A stretch of 48,970 nt of DNA from Nostoc sp. NMS9 (GCF_017114995.1 NZ_JABXKL010000054.1:1-48970); one strand, 5' to 3'; numbered from the stretch's first letter, positions 7,933 through 16,980 are shown. A program made the numbers and translations. The notes: generated by a model not told the origin, from the sequence alone.

Positions 7933-8112
7933 TTATGTTGACCGAAAATAATGGGATACAAGCCCCGTCATAAAGGACGGCTTTTTATTGATTTTCAATT
8001 TTCTAATCAAATCTCTAAGTACATCAGACTTTGTTCTCCCAGCCATCTGGCAGTACTCTTCAAGATGTGCTAATTCTTCTTCAGCTAATCGAAAAAATAC
8101 ACTTTTATTCAT
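7933..8112 (-). CDS. Ribbon-helix-helix (CopG-like) small protein
   Basis: The start at 8112 gives 59 aa beginning MNKSVFFRLAEEELAHLEEY. The pattern of a short beta strand (SVFFRL), then helix, then RTKSDVLRDLIRKLK, matches ribbon-helix-helix DNA-binding proteins. It is divergent from tnpB with about 50 bases between starts, and its 3' end runs over the left-end hairpin of the element (7960-7983). It is therefore carried by the element and probably binds its ends or promoter. An in-frame ATG at 8139 would give 68 aa; no strong ribosome site distinguishes them. Confidence 0.6.
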   Translation of the reverse strand: MNKSVFFRLAEEELAHLEEYCQMAGRTKSDVLRDLIRKLKINKKPSFMTGLVSHYFRST

Positions 8113-8164
8113 TGTATTAAATATCATATTGATATACAATAGTAACAGATTTAGAGGAAAAATA

Positions 8165-9397
8165 GTGAAAGCTAGGTATCAATTCCGTTTCTACCCGACA
8201 GACCAACAACAACAGAGTTTGCGATCATTGTTTGGTTGTGTTCGAGTAGTGTGGAATGATGCCCTTGCTATCTGTAAACAGTCTGATAAATTGCCAAGCA
8301 ATAACGACTTACAAAAGTTAGTAATTACCCAAGCCAAGAAAACTGTTGAGCGTTCATGGTTGTCCGAGGTTTCTAATATCCCGTTGCAACAGTCGGTTGC
8401 AGATTTAGGTGTTGCCTACAAAAACTTTTTTGATTCGCTTAAAGGTAAGCGGAAAGGTAAAAAGTTAGGTAGTCCTAAGTTCAAAAAGAAAACTAATCAA
8501 CAGACGGCACGGTTCAGAATTGGTGGATTTTCTATCAAAGGGAATAAGATTTATCTAGCCAAAATTGGCAACATCAGCCCAATTTGGACTAGAGAATTAC
8601 CGTCTGCGCCTAGTTCAGTCACGGTAATCAAGGATTGTGCTAATCGCTATTTTGTAAGTTTTGTAGTAGAAGTTGAGCCTGTTAATATTGATAGCGAAGC
8701 GTTAGCGAGTCTTCGAGCGTCTGCTAAAAACCAAAGCATTGGTATTGATTTAGGGATTAAAACTTTTGCTGTGATGAGTAGCGGTGAAAAAGCAGAAAGT
8801 CCAGATTATTCAAAACTAGATAGGAAAATTCGCCAGCTTCAAAAGAAACTAGCACGTCAACCCAAAGACTTGAAGCGCAAGGATAGAACCCGGATTCAAA
8901 TAGCAAAACTGCATAACAAAATTGCGGATACTCGTAAAGACTTCTTGCAAAAAATATCTACCAAAGTCGTTAGTGAAAACCAAACTATCATTTTGGAAGA
9001 TTTAAACGTGTCAGGCATGGTCAAGAACCGCAAACTTGCTAGAGTAATTAGTCTCCAGGGATGGAGAGAATTTAGGACGTTATGTGAAGCTAAATCACAC
9101 AAGTTTGGTAGAGTTTTCCACGTTATTAGTAGATGGGAGCCGACAAGTCAGGTTTGTTCCGAGTGTGGCTATAAATGAGGTAAGCTCGATTTGAAAGTCC
9201 GCTCGGTTAAATGCTTGAATTGTGGCGCTGAACACGACCGAGACGAAAACGCTGCAAAAAATATAAACAAAGCTTGCACTGAGCCAAGCCGAAGTGTTGG
9301 GATAGGGCATTGCCACGACTCTAAACGGACGCAGAGACAGAGTAAGACTATTTCGGTAGCATCAGTCAATGAAGCGTCAAGAATCACCGTTCTTTAG
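8165..9397 (+). pseudogene. tnpB: tnpB with an in-frame stop (RNA-guided nuclease relic)
   Basis: The start is GTG at 8165 after GAGGAA. The TnpB layout is intact up to the zinc finger: RuvC-I GIDLGIKTFAVMSSG, RuvC-II ILEDLNVSGM, then CSECGYK. There a TGA (9176-9178) interrupts the frame. Reading resumes in the same frame with GKLDLKVRSVKCLNCG and the RuvC-III motif HDRDENAAKNI, ending at 9397. Family members usually have Trp at the stop position, so a single TGG-to-TGA change fits. The truncated product lacks the second zinc-finger half and the third catalytic Asp, so it should be inactive unless the stop is read through. The DSEALASLRASAKN segment derives from a dispersed repeat. Confidence 0.85.
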
Positions 9398-9405
9398 GAC
9401 GGTGA
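9384..9405 (+). other. Right-end hairpin of the IS200/IS605-type element
   Basis: TCACCGT (9384-9390) pairs with ACGGTGA (9399-9405) around TTCTTTAGG-type loop bases; the tnpB stop codon lies in the loop. In this group the 3' end of the tnpB transcript forms the guide RNA, so the guide would read the bases just downstream. That role is family knowledge, not shown here. Confidence 0.55.
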
Positions 9406-9442
9406 GTATGTCAACTGTCAGCAGTTCTACAACATCTAATTA

Positions 9443-10417
9443 ATGACTAATGACCCATTTGCACCAGTTATAGGACAACAGCAAGCTATAGAATTACTTA
9501 CTCAGGCTGTCAGACAAAAGCGGGTTCCTCCAGCCTATTTATTTGTGGGGCCAGATGGTGTAGGCAGGAGTTTAGCAGCCAGGTGTTTTGTGGAATTGCT
9601 ATTTTCTAGTGGGATGGGAGTTACTGCGTCTTTACAAAATCGTTTGCGTCAGGGGAACCATCCAGCTTTATTGTGGGTGCAACCAACGTACCAATACCAG
9701 GGACAACGATTAACAGCAGCAGAAGCAGCCGAAAAAGGACTCAAGCGTAAAGCTCCTCCTGTAATTCGACTAGAGCAAATTCGGGAAATTACCGAGTTTT
9801 TAGGTCGTCCGCCCTTGGAAGCGCCAAGAAATGTGATAGTGCTGGAAGAAGCTCAAACAATGGCAGAAGCCGCAGCAAATGCTTTACTTAAAACCTTGGA
9901 AGAACCGGGACAGGCGACATTAATTTTAATTGCACCGACACCTGAATCTGTGTTGCCGACTTTGGTATCACGCTGTCAACGCATTCCTTTTTATCGTCTA
10001 GATGCACAGTCTTTGGCTGTTGTACTTACACAAACAGGTCATCAGGAAATTTTGTCAAATCAGGCAGTATTGAGTATAGCAGCTGGTAGTGCTGGAAGTG
10101 CGATCGCATCTTATGAGCAATTACAAGCTATTCCCCCTGAGTTACTTGAAGATTTGAAAAAAGCGCCTAAATCTTACCGTAACGCCTTGGAGTTAGCCAA
10201 AAAAATTGATAAGGATTTAGATACAGAAGCACAATTGTGGTTAGTTGATTATCTTCAGCAATTCTACTGGCAGCAGTGGCATCAACCTAGTATCATTAAC
10301 CAGCTAGAACAATCTCGAAAACACTTGCTTTATTACGCTCAACCACGGCTAGTTTGGGAATGTCTGCTTTTATCTGTGTATCAAAAATCAAATTCTATTT
10401 ATCCTACTCATCGCTGA
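9443..10417 (+). CDS. holB: DNA polymerase III subunit delta'
   Basis: The protein is 324 aa. An AAA+ clamp-loader fold is shown by FVGPDGVGRSLAARCF, a P-loop with Arg in place of the usual Lys (typical of delta', which does not hydrolyse ATP). ALLKTLEEPG and LVSRCQRI are conserved in DnaX/HolB proteins. The zinc-binding Cys cluster of many delta' subunits is not evident; the cyanobacterial form has an insertion (LLWVQPTYQYQGQ) there. Delta' is part of the complex that loads the sliding clamp. The transposon right end lies about 30 bases upstream, so the gene's promoter region may have been altered by that insertion. Confidence 0.9.
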   Translation: MTNDPFAPVIGQQQAIELLTQAVRQKRVPPAYLFVGPDGVGRSLAARCFVELLFSSGMGVTASLQNRLRQGNHPALLWVQPTYQYQGQRLTAAEAAEKGLKRKAPPVIRLEQIREITEFLGRPPLEAPRNVIVLEEAQTMAEAAANALLKTLEEPGQATLILIAPTPESVLPTLVSRCQRIPFYRLDAQSLAVVLTQTGHQEILSNQAVLSIAAGSAGSAIASYEQLQAIPPELLEDLKKAPKSYRNALELAKKIDKDLDTEAQLWLVDYLQQFYWQQWHQPSIINQLEQSRKHLLYYAQPRLVWECLLLSVYQKSNSIYPTHR

Positions 10418-10626
10418 GTGCGATTGTATTTCTATAGTTCCTCATCAAAGTCTCAGTACAATATTTAATTAATTCTTAGCGAAATAAATTAGGCAAAACT
10501 CTGCATTACTTTGCGTCCCTCTGCGTTTCAAAATATTACAATGTCTTGTTCATCCTCTATCGTCAAGTTCATAGCCAGTGAAGGTATTGTAATAAAAGCG
10601 ATTCCTGGATAAAACAAAAAGTTTAT

Positions 10627-11820
10627 ATGACCTCAGTTTCTCCTCACAAAAAAGCCAGAGCCTTAAAACCTACCAGCCGCCGCCCTGCGAAAGAACTCTG
10701 TAGCGAGTGCGGACTATGCGATACATACTATATTCACTATGTCAAGGAAGCTTGCGCTTTTATTAATCAGCAAATAGGCGAACTTGAAGAAGAAACACAC
10801 ACGCGATCGCGCCATCTCGAAAACCCCGATGAACTCTACTTTGGTGTTCATCAAGACATGATAGCGGCGAAGAAACAGCAGGCGATCGAAGGCGCACAAT
10901 GGACGGGTATTGTTAGCAGCATTGCCATTGAAATGCTTAATCGCGGCTTAGTTGAAGGTGTCGTCTGCGTGCAAAACACCAAAGAAGACCGCTTTCAACC
11001 CATGCCCGTCATCGCCCGTACTCCAGAAGAAATACTAGCAGCGCGGGTAAATAAACCAACACTTTCTCCGAACCTTTCCGTATTAGAACAGGTGGAAAAA
11101 TCGGGGATGAAGCGGCTGTTGGTAATTGGTGTTGGTTGCCAAATCCAGGCATTACGAGCCGTAGAAAAACAACTTGGTTTAGAAAAGCTGTATGTTTTGG
11201 GTACGCCCTGCGTAGATAACGTTAACCGCGCCGGACTGCAAAAATTCTTAGAAACCACCAGCCGATCGCCTGATACAGTTGTGCATTACGAATTCATGCA
11301 AGACTTCCGGGTTCATTTCAAACATGAAGATGGCTCATCAGAAACAGTGCCTTTTTTTGGCTTGAAGACCAACCAACTCAAAGATGTCTTTGCCCCATCC
11401 TGTATGAGTTGCTTTGATTATGTCAACTCCCTAGCTGACTTAGTTGTTGGCTACATGGGCGCACCCTTTGGTTGGCAATGGATTGTAGTTAGAAATGACA
11501 CTGGTAAGGAAATGCTGGATTTAGTAAAAGACCAGTTAGACACCCAACCAGTAACGTCTAAAGGCAACCGGAAAGAAGCTGTACAACAAAGTATTCCTGC
11601 TTACGATAAAGGCGTTACCCTCCCGATGTGGGCAGCAAAACTGATGGGTGTGGTTATCGAAAAAATCGGCCCCAAAGGTCTAGAATATGCGCGATTTTCC
11701 ATTGATTCTCACTTTACTCGGAATTATTTATATGTGAAGCGGAATCATCCAGAGAAATTAGAAGCACACGTTCCAGAGTTTGCCAAACGTATTGTTGGGC
11801 AATATAAATTACCAGAATAG
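10627..11820 (+). CDS. bciB: Ferredoxin-type 3,8-divinyl (proto)chlorophyllide a 8-vinyl reductase
   Basis: The protein is 397 aa of the F420 hydrogenase/dehydrogenase beta-subunit family. An N-terminal CSECGLC (near residues 24-30) and further Cys (GTPCVDN, SCMSCFDY) fit Fe-S cluster ligands. Cyanobacterial members (Slr1923 type) reduce the 8-vinyl group in chlorophyll synthesis using ferredoxin. The related plant enzyme HCAR reduces 7-hydroxymethyl chlorophyll, so that activity is the main alternative. It is a single gene, with repeat DNA on both sides. The upstream 209 bases contain a CTTTGCGTCCCTCTGCGTTTC dispersed-repeat string. Confidence 0.85.
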   Translation: MTSVSPHKKARALKPTSRRPAKELCSECGLCDTYYIHYVKEACAFINQQIGELEEETHTRSRHLENPDELYFGVHQDMIAAKKQQAIEGAQWTGIVSSIAIEMLNRGLVEGVVCVQNTKEDRFQPMPVIARTPEEILAARVNKPTLSPNLSVLEQVEKSGMKRLLVIGVGCQIQALRAVEKQLGLEKLYVLGTPCVDNVNRAGLQKFLETTSRSPDTVVHYEFMQDFRVHFKHEDGSSETVPFFGLKTNQLKDVFAPSCMSCFDYVNSLADLVVGYMGAPFGWQWIVVRNDTGKEMLDLVKDQLDTQPVTSKGNRKEAVQQSIPAYDKGVTLPMWAAKLMGVVIEKIGPKGLEYARFSIDSHFTRNYLYVKRNHPEKLEAHVPEFAKRIVGQYKLPE

Positions 11821-11876
11821 AAGAGGGACTGGGGCATTGGGCATTGGGCACAAGAGGCAGAGGGGCAGAGGGGCAG

Positions 11877-11924
11877 AGGTGCGGAGGGGCAGAGGTGCGG
11901 AGGGGCAGAGGTGCGGAGGGGCAG
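11877..11924. repeat. 16-bp tandem repeat
   Basis: AGGTGCGGAGGGGCAG occurs three times head to tail (11877-11892, 11893-11908, 11909-11924). It is embedded in purine-rich GGGGCAGAGG strings and followed by the complementary CCCCTGCTCCC type (11950-11975), so the whole stretch could fold back on itself. Confidence 0.8.
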
Positions 11925-11978
11925 AGGGGAAAAACTTACTGCAACTGCTCCCCTGCTCCCCTGCTCCCTTGCTCCCCC

Positions 11979-12338
11979 TCACTGCTGACTCAACTCGATA
12001 ATATTCGCATCTGGGTCTTGAGTGAAGAGGGCAGCGCGACCGGAGGCGCTAGCTTGAATGGGATAATTATGATTGAGGAATTCCTGTTTGGCAGCGTCTA
12101 AGTCAGCTACTGTGAAGGCGACATGGGGATTACGTCCCCATTTTTCGTTTGGGTTTTCCGTGGGGACAGTGGTTGCAACTATCAAGTGAATTTGATAGTC
12201 GCCGACTTGATACCATGCACCAGGGTAGTTTAGGGAACGATCTATTTTGGATAATCCCAGTACTTTGCCATAAAAATGTTCAGAGCGTTCTAAGTCAGTC
12301 ACAAGAATCGCTGTATGGAGACTTTGGGTAATCTGCAT
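11979..12338 (-). CDS. VOC (glyoxalase/bleomycin-resistance fold) family protein
   Basis: The protein is 119 aa, a single vicinal-oxygen-chelate unit. LHTAILVTDLERSEHFYGKVLGL, HVAFTVADLDAAKQEFL and DPDANIIELSQ are the usual beta-alpha-beta-beta-beta motifs. His near 8, His near 85 and Glu near 116 occupy the normal metal positions. The fold covers glyoxalase I, dioxygenases and resistance proteins, so the substrate is unknown. It converges on bciB, with repeat DNA between. Confidence 0.85.
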   Translation of the reverse strand: MQITQSLHTAILVTDLERSEHFYGKVLGLSKIDRSLNYPGAWYQVGDYQIHLIVATTVPTENPNEKWGRNPHVAFTVADLDAAKQEFLNHNYPIQASASGRAALFTQDPDANIIELSQQ

Positions 12339-12459
12339 TGTCGGTAAGATGCGATCGCGTTTATTTAGATTTTGACGTAGTTTGAACTCTTTCGGTGAGT
12401 GAGGGAGGCAGGAGGAGAAGAATTAATAACCAACGCCTAATGACAAATGACAAATGCCA

Positions 12460-13376
12460 TCACAGACTTAAAGGCAGCTGAACTGTAAACGTTGTCCAGC
12501 CCTGAGAACTGGTAACTTCAATCGTGCCTTAGAGATATTTTACTAACTTCTTAACCTTGTCGCGGGGCAGAACATTGATGTGCGATAAATAGTCCCCAAA
12601 GTTCAACTGCTTGAGTCCCCTTGCTCTCTAACAAAATCGGGACAACTAAATTCGCCTTCACCTGAAACTGTTCCAAAAGTTGAATATGGCAGTCACTTAA
12701 ACCTGCTTCGTAGATGTTTGTCGCTGCCCAAATTTTATTCTCCCTCCTGATTTTCCTGAAAACAGGTATCTTCAATCTCCAGTCCTAAGATTGGTGTCCA
12801 TTGGGGTAATACCGACTCCGCTACGATGTTGCCCCGCATTTGAGGCGTAAATTGATACAGCAGTACCCGCTCGGCACCCAGTAACTGGCGAACTTCTTGA
12901 ACACTCGTGGCAAGGATATTTTGAAGCTTCAACGATTGGCGAATATTAACAGCGATCGCTCCTACTAACTTTTGTTGTTCCTGTTGTTGTTTTAGCTGCA
13001 TCTGCTTGATCGCCCCATGAACCGCTCGACGTAAATTATCAGAAGTCAGTTTTCCCTTGACTAGATAATCTTGCGCCCCACTCTTGATAGCTTGGACTGT
13101 GATCGTTTCGTCTCCCTGTCCAGTCAGCATAATGACTGAAATTTGGCTGTTAGAAGTTTGCCTCTGTAGCTTAGTGAGAAATTCCAGCCCGTCTAAATCT
13201 GGTAATCGATAGTCCAACAAAATCACATCTGGTATTTTCCCTTGACAAGCTTGTAGCACCTTATTTCCAGCCTCAAATTCGTAAATATCATAAGTGTAGC
13301 GATCGTCCCACTCTAGAAAGCGTCGATACAAAGCTCTATCTTCAACAGAGTCTTCTACAAAAAATACAGTTGTCAT
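12460..13376 (-). pseudogene. Response regulator-GAF-histidine kinase gene, decayed
   Basis: The first 213 codons are intact: a receiver domain (VEDSVED, phospho-Asp in VILLDYRLPDLDG, Lys in YLVKG) and the start of a GAF domain (EVRQLLGAERVLLYQF). Near 12740 a small indel shifts the frame. GAF resumes in another frame as KIWAATNIYEAGLSDCHIQL up to AHQCSAPRQ at about 12560. It then jumps straight to KKLVKYL-stop-GTIEVTSSQGW...TFTVQLPLSL, the very end of a histidine-kinase ATPase domain, which stops at 12460. So the gene suffered an indel, a large internal deletion and a nonsense codon. A receiver-only protein from 13376 to about 12735 may still be made. Confidence 0.8.
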
Positions 13377-13574
13377 GTTGTCGGCCCCCTAAGACAGCTG
13401 CGGTAGTGGGGCAGAGGAGACAAGGTGACTTGAGTGAGAACTTGCAACAAGTCTTTCCTCTTGTCCCCATGCCCCATGCCCCATGCCCAATTCAATAAAC
13501 CCTAAATCAGCAAATTCGGACTTTTTCTTGATCGCAGACTACTATTTTTAGTCGCATAAACGCATAATAGAATA

Positions 13575-14723
13575 GTGACTGATCTGTTCGTACCTTTACA
13601 ATCTCTCAAACAAGGTGACTGGTTCAAGCTGATCTGCGGAGCCAGCTTCCAGCATTTGCCGGCAGTCAGAAGTTTAACGTTAGCCTATACTTTGGCGGGC
13701 GCTGACTGCATAGATGTTGCAGCTGATCCAGCAGTAATTGCAGCAGCGCAATCAGGGCTACTTGTAGCTAAATCTCTGGCTAGGGATGCCCAAAAGCGAG
13801 GCTTTGACTACAAAGGCAATTTACCCTTTTTGATGGTCAGCCTAAACGATGGAGAAGATCCCCATTTCCGCAAAGCAGAATTTAATCCTCATGAGTGTCC
13901 TACAGACTGCCCTAGACCCTGTGAACGGATTTGTCCGGCACAAGCGATTGTGTTTGACAGTATCAAAGAAGACTTTTCAGGAGTAGTATCCGAAAAGTGT
14001 TATGGCTGCGGTCGTTGCATACCAGTTTGCCCTTATAGTATAATTTATACAGCTTCATACGTGACAACGCCGGGAGCGATCGCGCCATTGGTAATGTCAA
14101 CGGGAGTAGATGCCGTAGAAATCCATACAAAAGTCGGGCGGTTGGCAGAATTTGAGCGATTATGGCAAGCAATTTCACCGTGGGCCGATAGACTAAAGTT
14201 ACTAGCTATCAGCTGTCCCGATGGCGAAGGGATGATTGACTACTTGAGAGCGCTGTATGACCTGATTGCCCCACTTAAGGGTGCTTTAATTTGGCAAACT
14301 GATGGTCGCCCGATGAGTGGTGATATTGGCGATGGCACCACAATAGCCGCGGTGAAATTAGGGCAAAAAGTTTTGGCAGCTAAGTTACCGGGATATGTGC
14401 AGTTATCAGGCGGCACTAATAGTTATACCGTTGCTAAGTTAAAGGCAATGGGACTACTCAACGATTTTAGATTGCCGATTTTAGATTTTAGATTAGAAGA
14501 AGCCAATCCACAATCTAAAATCCAAAATCCAAAATCCAAAATTTCTGGTGTCGCCTACGGTAGCTATGCCCGTGTACTGCTGTCACCAATTCTCGAACAG
14601 TTAGAGAATAAGGAGGTAAGTAACACCAATATGAAGGCGACTGTTCGCCTAGAAGAAGATGAAGTATTACTTTGGCAAGCTGTAGAACTTGCCCATTCTC
14701 TTGTTTCCCAGATCAAGTCATAG
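13575..14723 (+). CDS. ldpA: LdpA, iron-sulfur protein for light input to the circadian clock
   Basis: The protein is 382 aa and starts with GTG at 13575. Two [4Fe-4S] ferredoxin-like motifs are seen: C108-x3-C112-x3-C116-x3-C120 and C142-x2-C145-x2-C148-x3-C152. LdpA (light-dependent period) senses redox state and tunes clock period in cyanobacteria; this is family knowledge. Codons for about residues 297-323 (RLPILDFRLEEANP and QSKIQNPKSKIS) derive from an in-frame repeat (14463-14541) that seems an insertion in a surface loop. The ORF of the next gene overlaps its end in another frame, but the likely start of that gene is 95 bases beyond. Confidence 0.88.
   Translation: MTDLFVPLQSLKQGDWFKLICGASFQHLPAVRSLTLAYTLAGADCIDVAADPAVIAAAQSGLLVAKSLARDAQKRGFDYKGNLPFLMVSLNDGEDPHFRKAEFNPHECPTDCPRPCERICPAQAIVFDSIKEDFSGVVSEKCYGCGRCIPVCPYSIIYTASYVTTPGAIAPLVMSTGVDAVEIHTKVGRLAEFERLWQAISPWADRLKLLAISCPDGEGMIDYLRALYDLIAPLKGALIWQTDGRPMSGDIGDGTTIAAVKLGQKVLAAKLPGYVQLSGGTNSYTVAKLKAMGLLNDFRLPILDFRLEEANPQSKIQNPKSKISGVAYGSYARVLLSPILEQLENKEVSNTNMKATVRLEEDEVLLWQAVELAHSLVSQIKS
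14463..14541. repeat. In-frame palindromic repeat inside ldpA
   Basis: GATTTTAGATT units on the left are mirrored by AATCTAAAATCC and CAAAATCCAAAATCC units on the right. This repeat class is common between Nostoc genes; here its length keeps the reading frame open. Confidence 0.7.
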
Positions 14724-14818
14724 CAGGAGCGTTAATTGCTCGTTCGGAAATATACCCAGGGCGGGTTCTCCTGCACGCAAATGTCCTCGCTATCTCTAAA
14801 AACGTCACCATAGAAAGC

Positions 14819-16552
14819 ATGACGATTACAGACGATCTCCAAAAGTTATTAGACATTTTGCCCCAAGACCTGCAACAAGTACTAGAGAGTCATCCCAAAC
14901 GAGATAGTTTAGTAGAAGTGGTCTTGGATTTGGGTCGTCGCCCAGAGGCTCGCTTTCCTAATCAAGCTGAGTATTTGAGCGAAGTACCCGTTACTCAAGA
15001 ACAAATAGATGATTGCATTCAACGAGTCGGAATCTTTGGCGGAGATAATCGGGCAGGAATTGAGCAAACTTTGCATCGGATCAGCGCTATTCGCAACCGC
15101 ACTGGTAAGATTATTGGCTTGACCTGTCGTGTCGGTCGGGCGGTATTCGGAACCATTGGGATGATCCGCGATTTGGTAGAAACTGGTAAATCGATTCTCA
15201 TGCTGGGGCGTCCAGGCGTGGGCAAAACTACCGCCTTACGGGAAATAGCCCGTGTTTTAGCTGACGATCTGCATAAGCGAGTGGTGATTATTGACACCTC
15301 TAACGAAATCGCCGGGGATGGTGATGTTGCCCATCCCGCCATTGGTCGCGCTCGGCGGATGCAAGTGGCTCATCCAAATGAACAGCATCAGGTGATGATT
15401 GAGGCAGTAGAAAACCACATGCCAGAAGTCATTGTCATTGATGAAATTGGCACGGAGTTGGAAGCTTTAGCGGCTCGTACCATTGCAGAACGGGGTGTAC
15501 AGCTGGTAGGTACTGCTCACGGGAATCAAATCGAAAATCTGATTAAAAACCCCACCCTGGCTGATTTAGTTGGGGGTATCCAAGCTGTGACGTTGGGAGA
15601 CGATGAAGCCAGACGGCGAGGCTCTCAAAAGACTGTTTTGGAGCGGAAAGCCCCGCCTACCTTTGAAATTGCGGTGGAAATGTTGGAACGCCAACGCTGG
15701 ACAGTACACGAAAGTGTTGCTGACACTGTAGATAATCTGTTGCGGGGGCGTCAACCTACCCCACAAACGAGAACCGTTGATGATCACGGCAAAATTGCGG
15801 TTACAAGGCAGTTAGCTGTCGTCAACGGTCGCGGTGGACAGCTAGGAACAGTGGAGGATTCTTTCCCACCGGCGCGACCGTCTAATGGCTGGCGTTCATC
15901 TGGACAAATGGTCGCACTGCCGCAATTGCCTGTAGAGCGGGTAACTGGGCGCAGTGAGTTTGACCGTTTGCTAGATGAATCCTTCAATTATTCTGAGAGC
16001 ATTGATTTTGATGCTGCTACCAGACAGCCAGGGCCCAATGGTGAAGATTTGCCATTGCACGTTTACCCTTATGGGGTTAGCCGTCACCAATTAGAACAGG
16101 TGATTAGTGTGTTAACTTTGCCCGTGGTATTGACAAAAGATATAGATAGTGCTGATGCAATTTTAGCACTGCGATCGCACGTCAAAAACCACGCCAAATT
16201 ACGCCAAATGGCCAAAGCTCGTCATGTACCCATCCACATGATTAAGTCCAGCACCATTCCCCAAATTACCCGTGGTTTGCGGCGGTTGCTAAATATTGAC
16301 GATCCCGAGATGGCCGATGATAGAGAACTACAATTGTTTTTGCACAATGGTAGCGATGATGAGATGGATGCTCTTGAAGAAGCTAGACTTGCCGTTGAGC
16401 AAATTGTGATTCCTAAAGGACAGCCAGTCGAGTTATTGCCGCGTTCTCCCCAAGTCCGCAAAATGCAACATGAGTTAGTAGAACATTATCGCCTCAAGTC
16501 GCATAGTTTTGGCGAAGAACCAAATAGAAGATTACGGATTTATCCAGCGTAA
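14819..16552 (+). CDS. AAA+ ATPase with R3H domain (Ycf45/SpoIIIAA-like)
   Basis: The start at 14819 (MTITDDLQKLLDILPQ) gives 577 aa. A longer open frame begins at 14672 inside ldpA but is unlikely. The P-loop GRPGVGKTT is at residues 130-138 and Walker B VIVIDEIG near 203-210. The core resembles the stage III sporulation AA ATPase and chloroplast Ycf45. The C-terminus ends in an R3H motif (RKMQHELVEHYRLKSHSFGE), which binds single-stranded nucleic acid. The exact role in cyanobacteria is not established. It follows ldpA on the same strand, 95 bases away. Confidence 0.85.
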   Translation: MTITDDLQKLLDILPQDLQQVLESHPKRDSLVEVVLDLGRRPEARFPNQAEYLSEVPVTQEQIDDCIQRVGIFGGDNRAGIEQTLHRISAIRNRTGKIIGLTCRVGRAVFGTIGMIRDLVETGKSILMLGRPGVGKTTALREIARVLADDLHKRVVIIDTSNEIAGDGDVAHPAIGRARRMQVAHPNEQHQVMIEAVENHMPEVIVIDEIGTELEALAARTIAERGVQLVGTAHGNQIENLIKNPTLADLVGGIQAVTLGDDEARRRGSQKTVLERKAPPTFEIAVEMLERQRWTVHESVADTVDNLLRGRQPTPQTRTVDDHGKIAVTRQLAVVNGRGGQLGTVEDSFPPARPSNGWRSSGQMVALPQLPVERVTGRSEFDRLLDESFNYSESIDFDAATRQPGPNGEDLPLHVYPYGVSRHQLEQVISVLTLPVVLTKDIDSADAILALRSHVKNHAKLRQMAKARHVPIHMIKSSTIPQITRGLRRLLNIDDPEMADDRELQLFLHNGSDDEMDALEEARLAVEQIVIPKGQPVELLPRSPQVRKMQHELVEHYRLKSHSFGEEPNRRLRIYPA

Positions 16553-16571
16553 CTTTAAGAACCCTACTAAA

Positions 16572-16594
16572 GAGACAAAGCTACGCTTTGTCTC
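16572..16594 (+). terminator. Hairpin after the ycf45-like gene
   Basis: GAGACAAAGC (16572-16581) and GCTTTGTCTC (16585-16594) form a perfect 10-bp stem with a 3-base loop, 20 bases after the stop. A T-run is lacking, so it may act as an RNA 3'-end stabiliser rather than a classical terminator. Confidence 0.55.
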
Positions 16595-16791
16595 CCCTAA
16601 CAGCTTGCCTCCGGTGTACACACAAATCTTTCCCAACGCAATTTACGATTAAGTCTCATAGTCCCTGAAATACTTCAACTGGACACGATGTAAGTCCTAA
16701 TTCACTCAACCTTGCATTTTTTTAAACATCTGTTACATTACTTTACAGACGATTGAAACTAATACAACACTTGAATTTTGGAGTTATGCTC

Positions 16792-16971
16792 ATGTCAGAT
16801 TTTAAGAATACTGCGTCTATTATTTCAGAAGATCCTAATGCTGTGCGTTTTGGCTTCACTCCCCAGAGTGAAAATTGGAACGGTCGTCTTGCAATGATTG
16901 GTTTTGTATCTGCAATTTTGATTGAAGCTTTTTCTGGTCAAGGGCTACTCCATTTCTGGGGTATCCTCTAA
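16792..16971 (+). CDS. High-light-inducible protein (Hlip / small CAB-like)
   Basis: The protein is 59 aa from ATG 16792. One transmembrane helix carries the chlorophyll-binding motif [19 protein letters not shown] ([12 protein letters not shown] is diagnostic). Hlips bind chlorophyll and carotenoid in thylakoids, associate with photosystem II assembly and protect under high light. GGAG at about 16780 is 8-9 bases before this ATG; an alternative ATG at 16786 is too close to it. It is transcribed alone, with a hairpin at 16981-17010. Confidence 0.92.
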   Translation: MSDFKNTASIISEDPNAVRFGFTPQSENWNGRLAMIGFVSAILIEAFSGQGLLHFWGIL

Positions 16972-16980
16972 ATTGACGCT

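Larger units (their letters stand above)
7935..9412 (+). mobile_element. IS200/IS605-group element lacking tnpA (IS1341 type)
   Basis: The element has a left-end imperfect hairpin AAGCCCCGTC/GACGGCTT (7960-7983) and a right-end hairpin TCACCGT/ACGGTGA (9384-9405), with tnpB and a divergent ribbon-helix-helix gene between. Hairpin ends without terminal inverted repeats are typical of this group. No Y1 transposase (tnpA) is present, so movement would need TnpA from elsewhere. The exact cleavage points are not certain; the limits are estimates. The right end is about 30 bases from the holB start. Confidence 0.7.

Noticed and set aside
11780..12101. Two plus-strand ORFs rich in RGAEGQR
   Set aside because: They translate the 16-bp tandem repeat and the antisense of the VOC gene.
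14672..14818. Upstream extension of the ycf45-like gene
   Set aside because: It overlaps the ldpA coding end; the family start MTITDDLQ... is at 14819.
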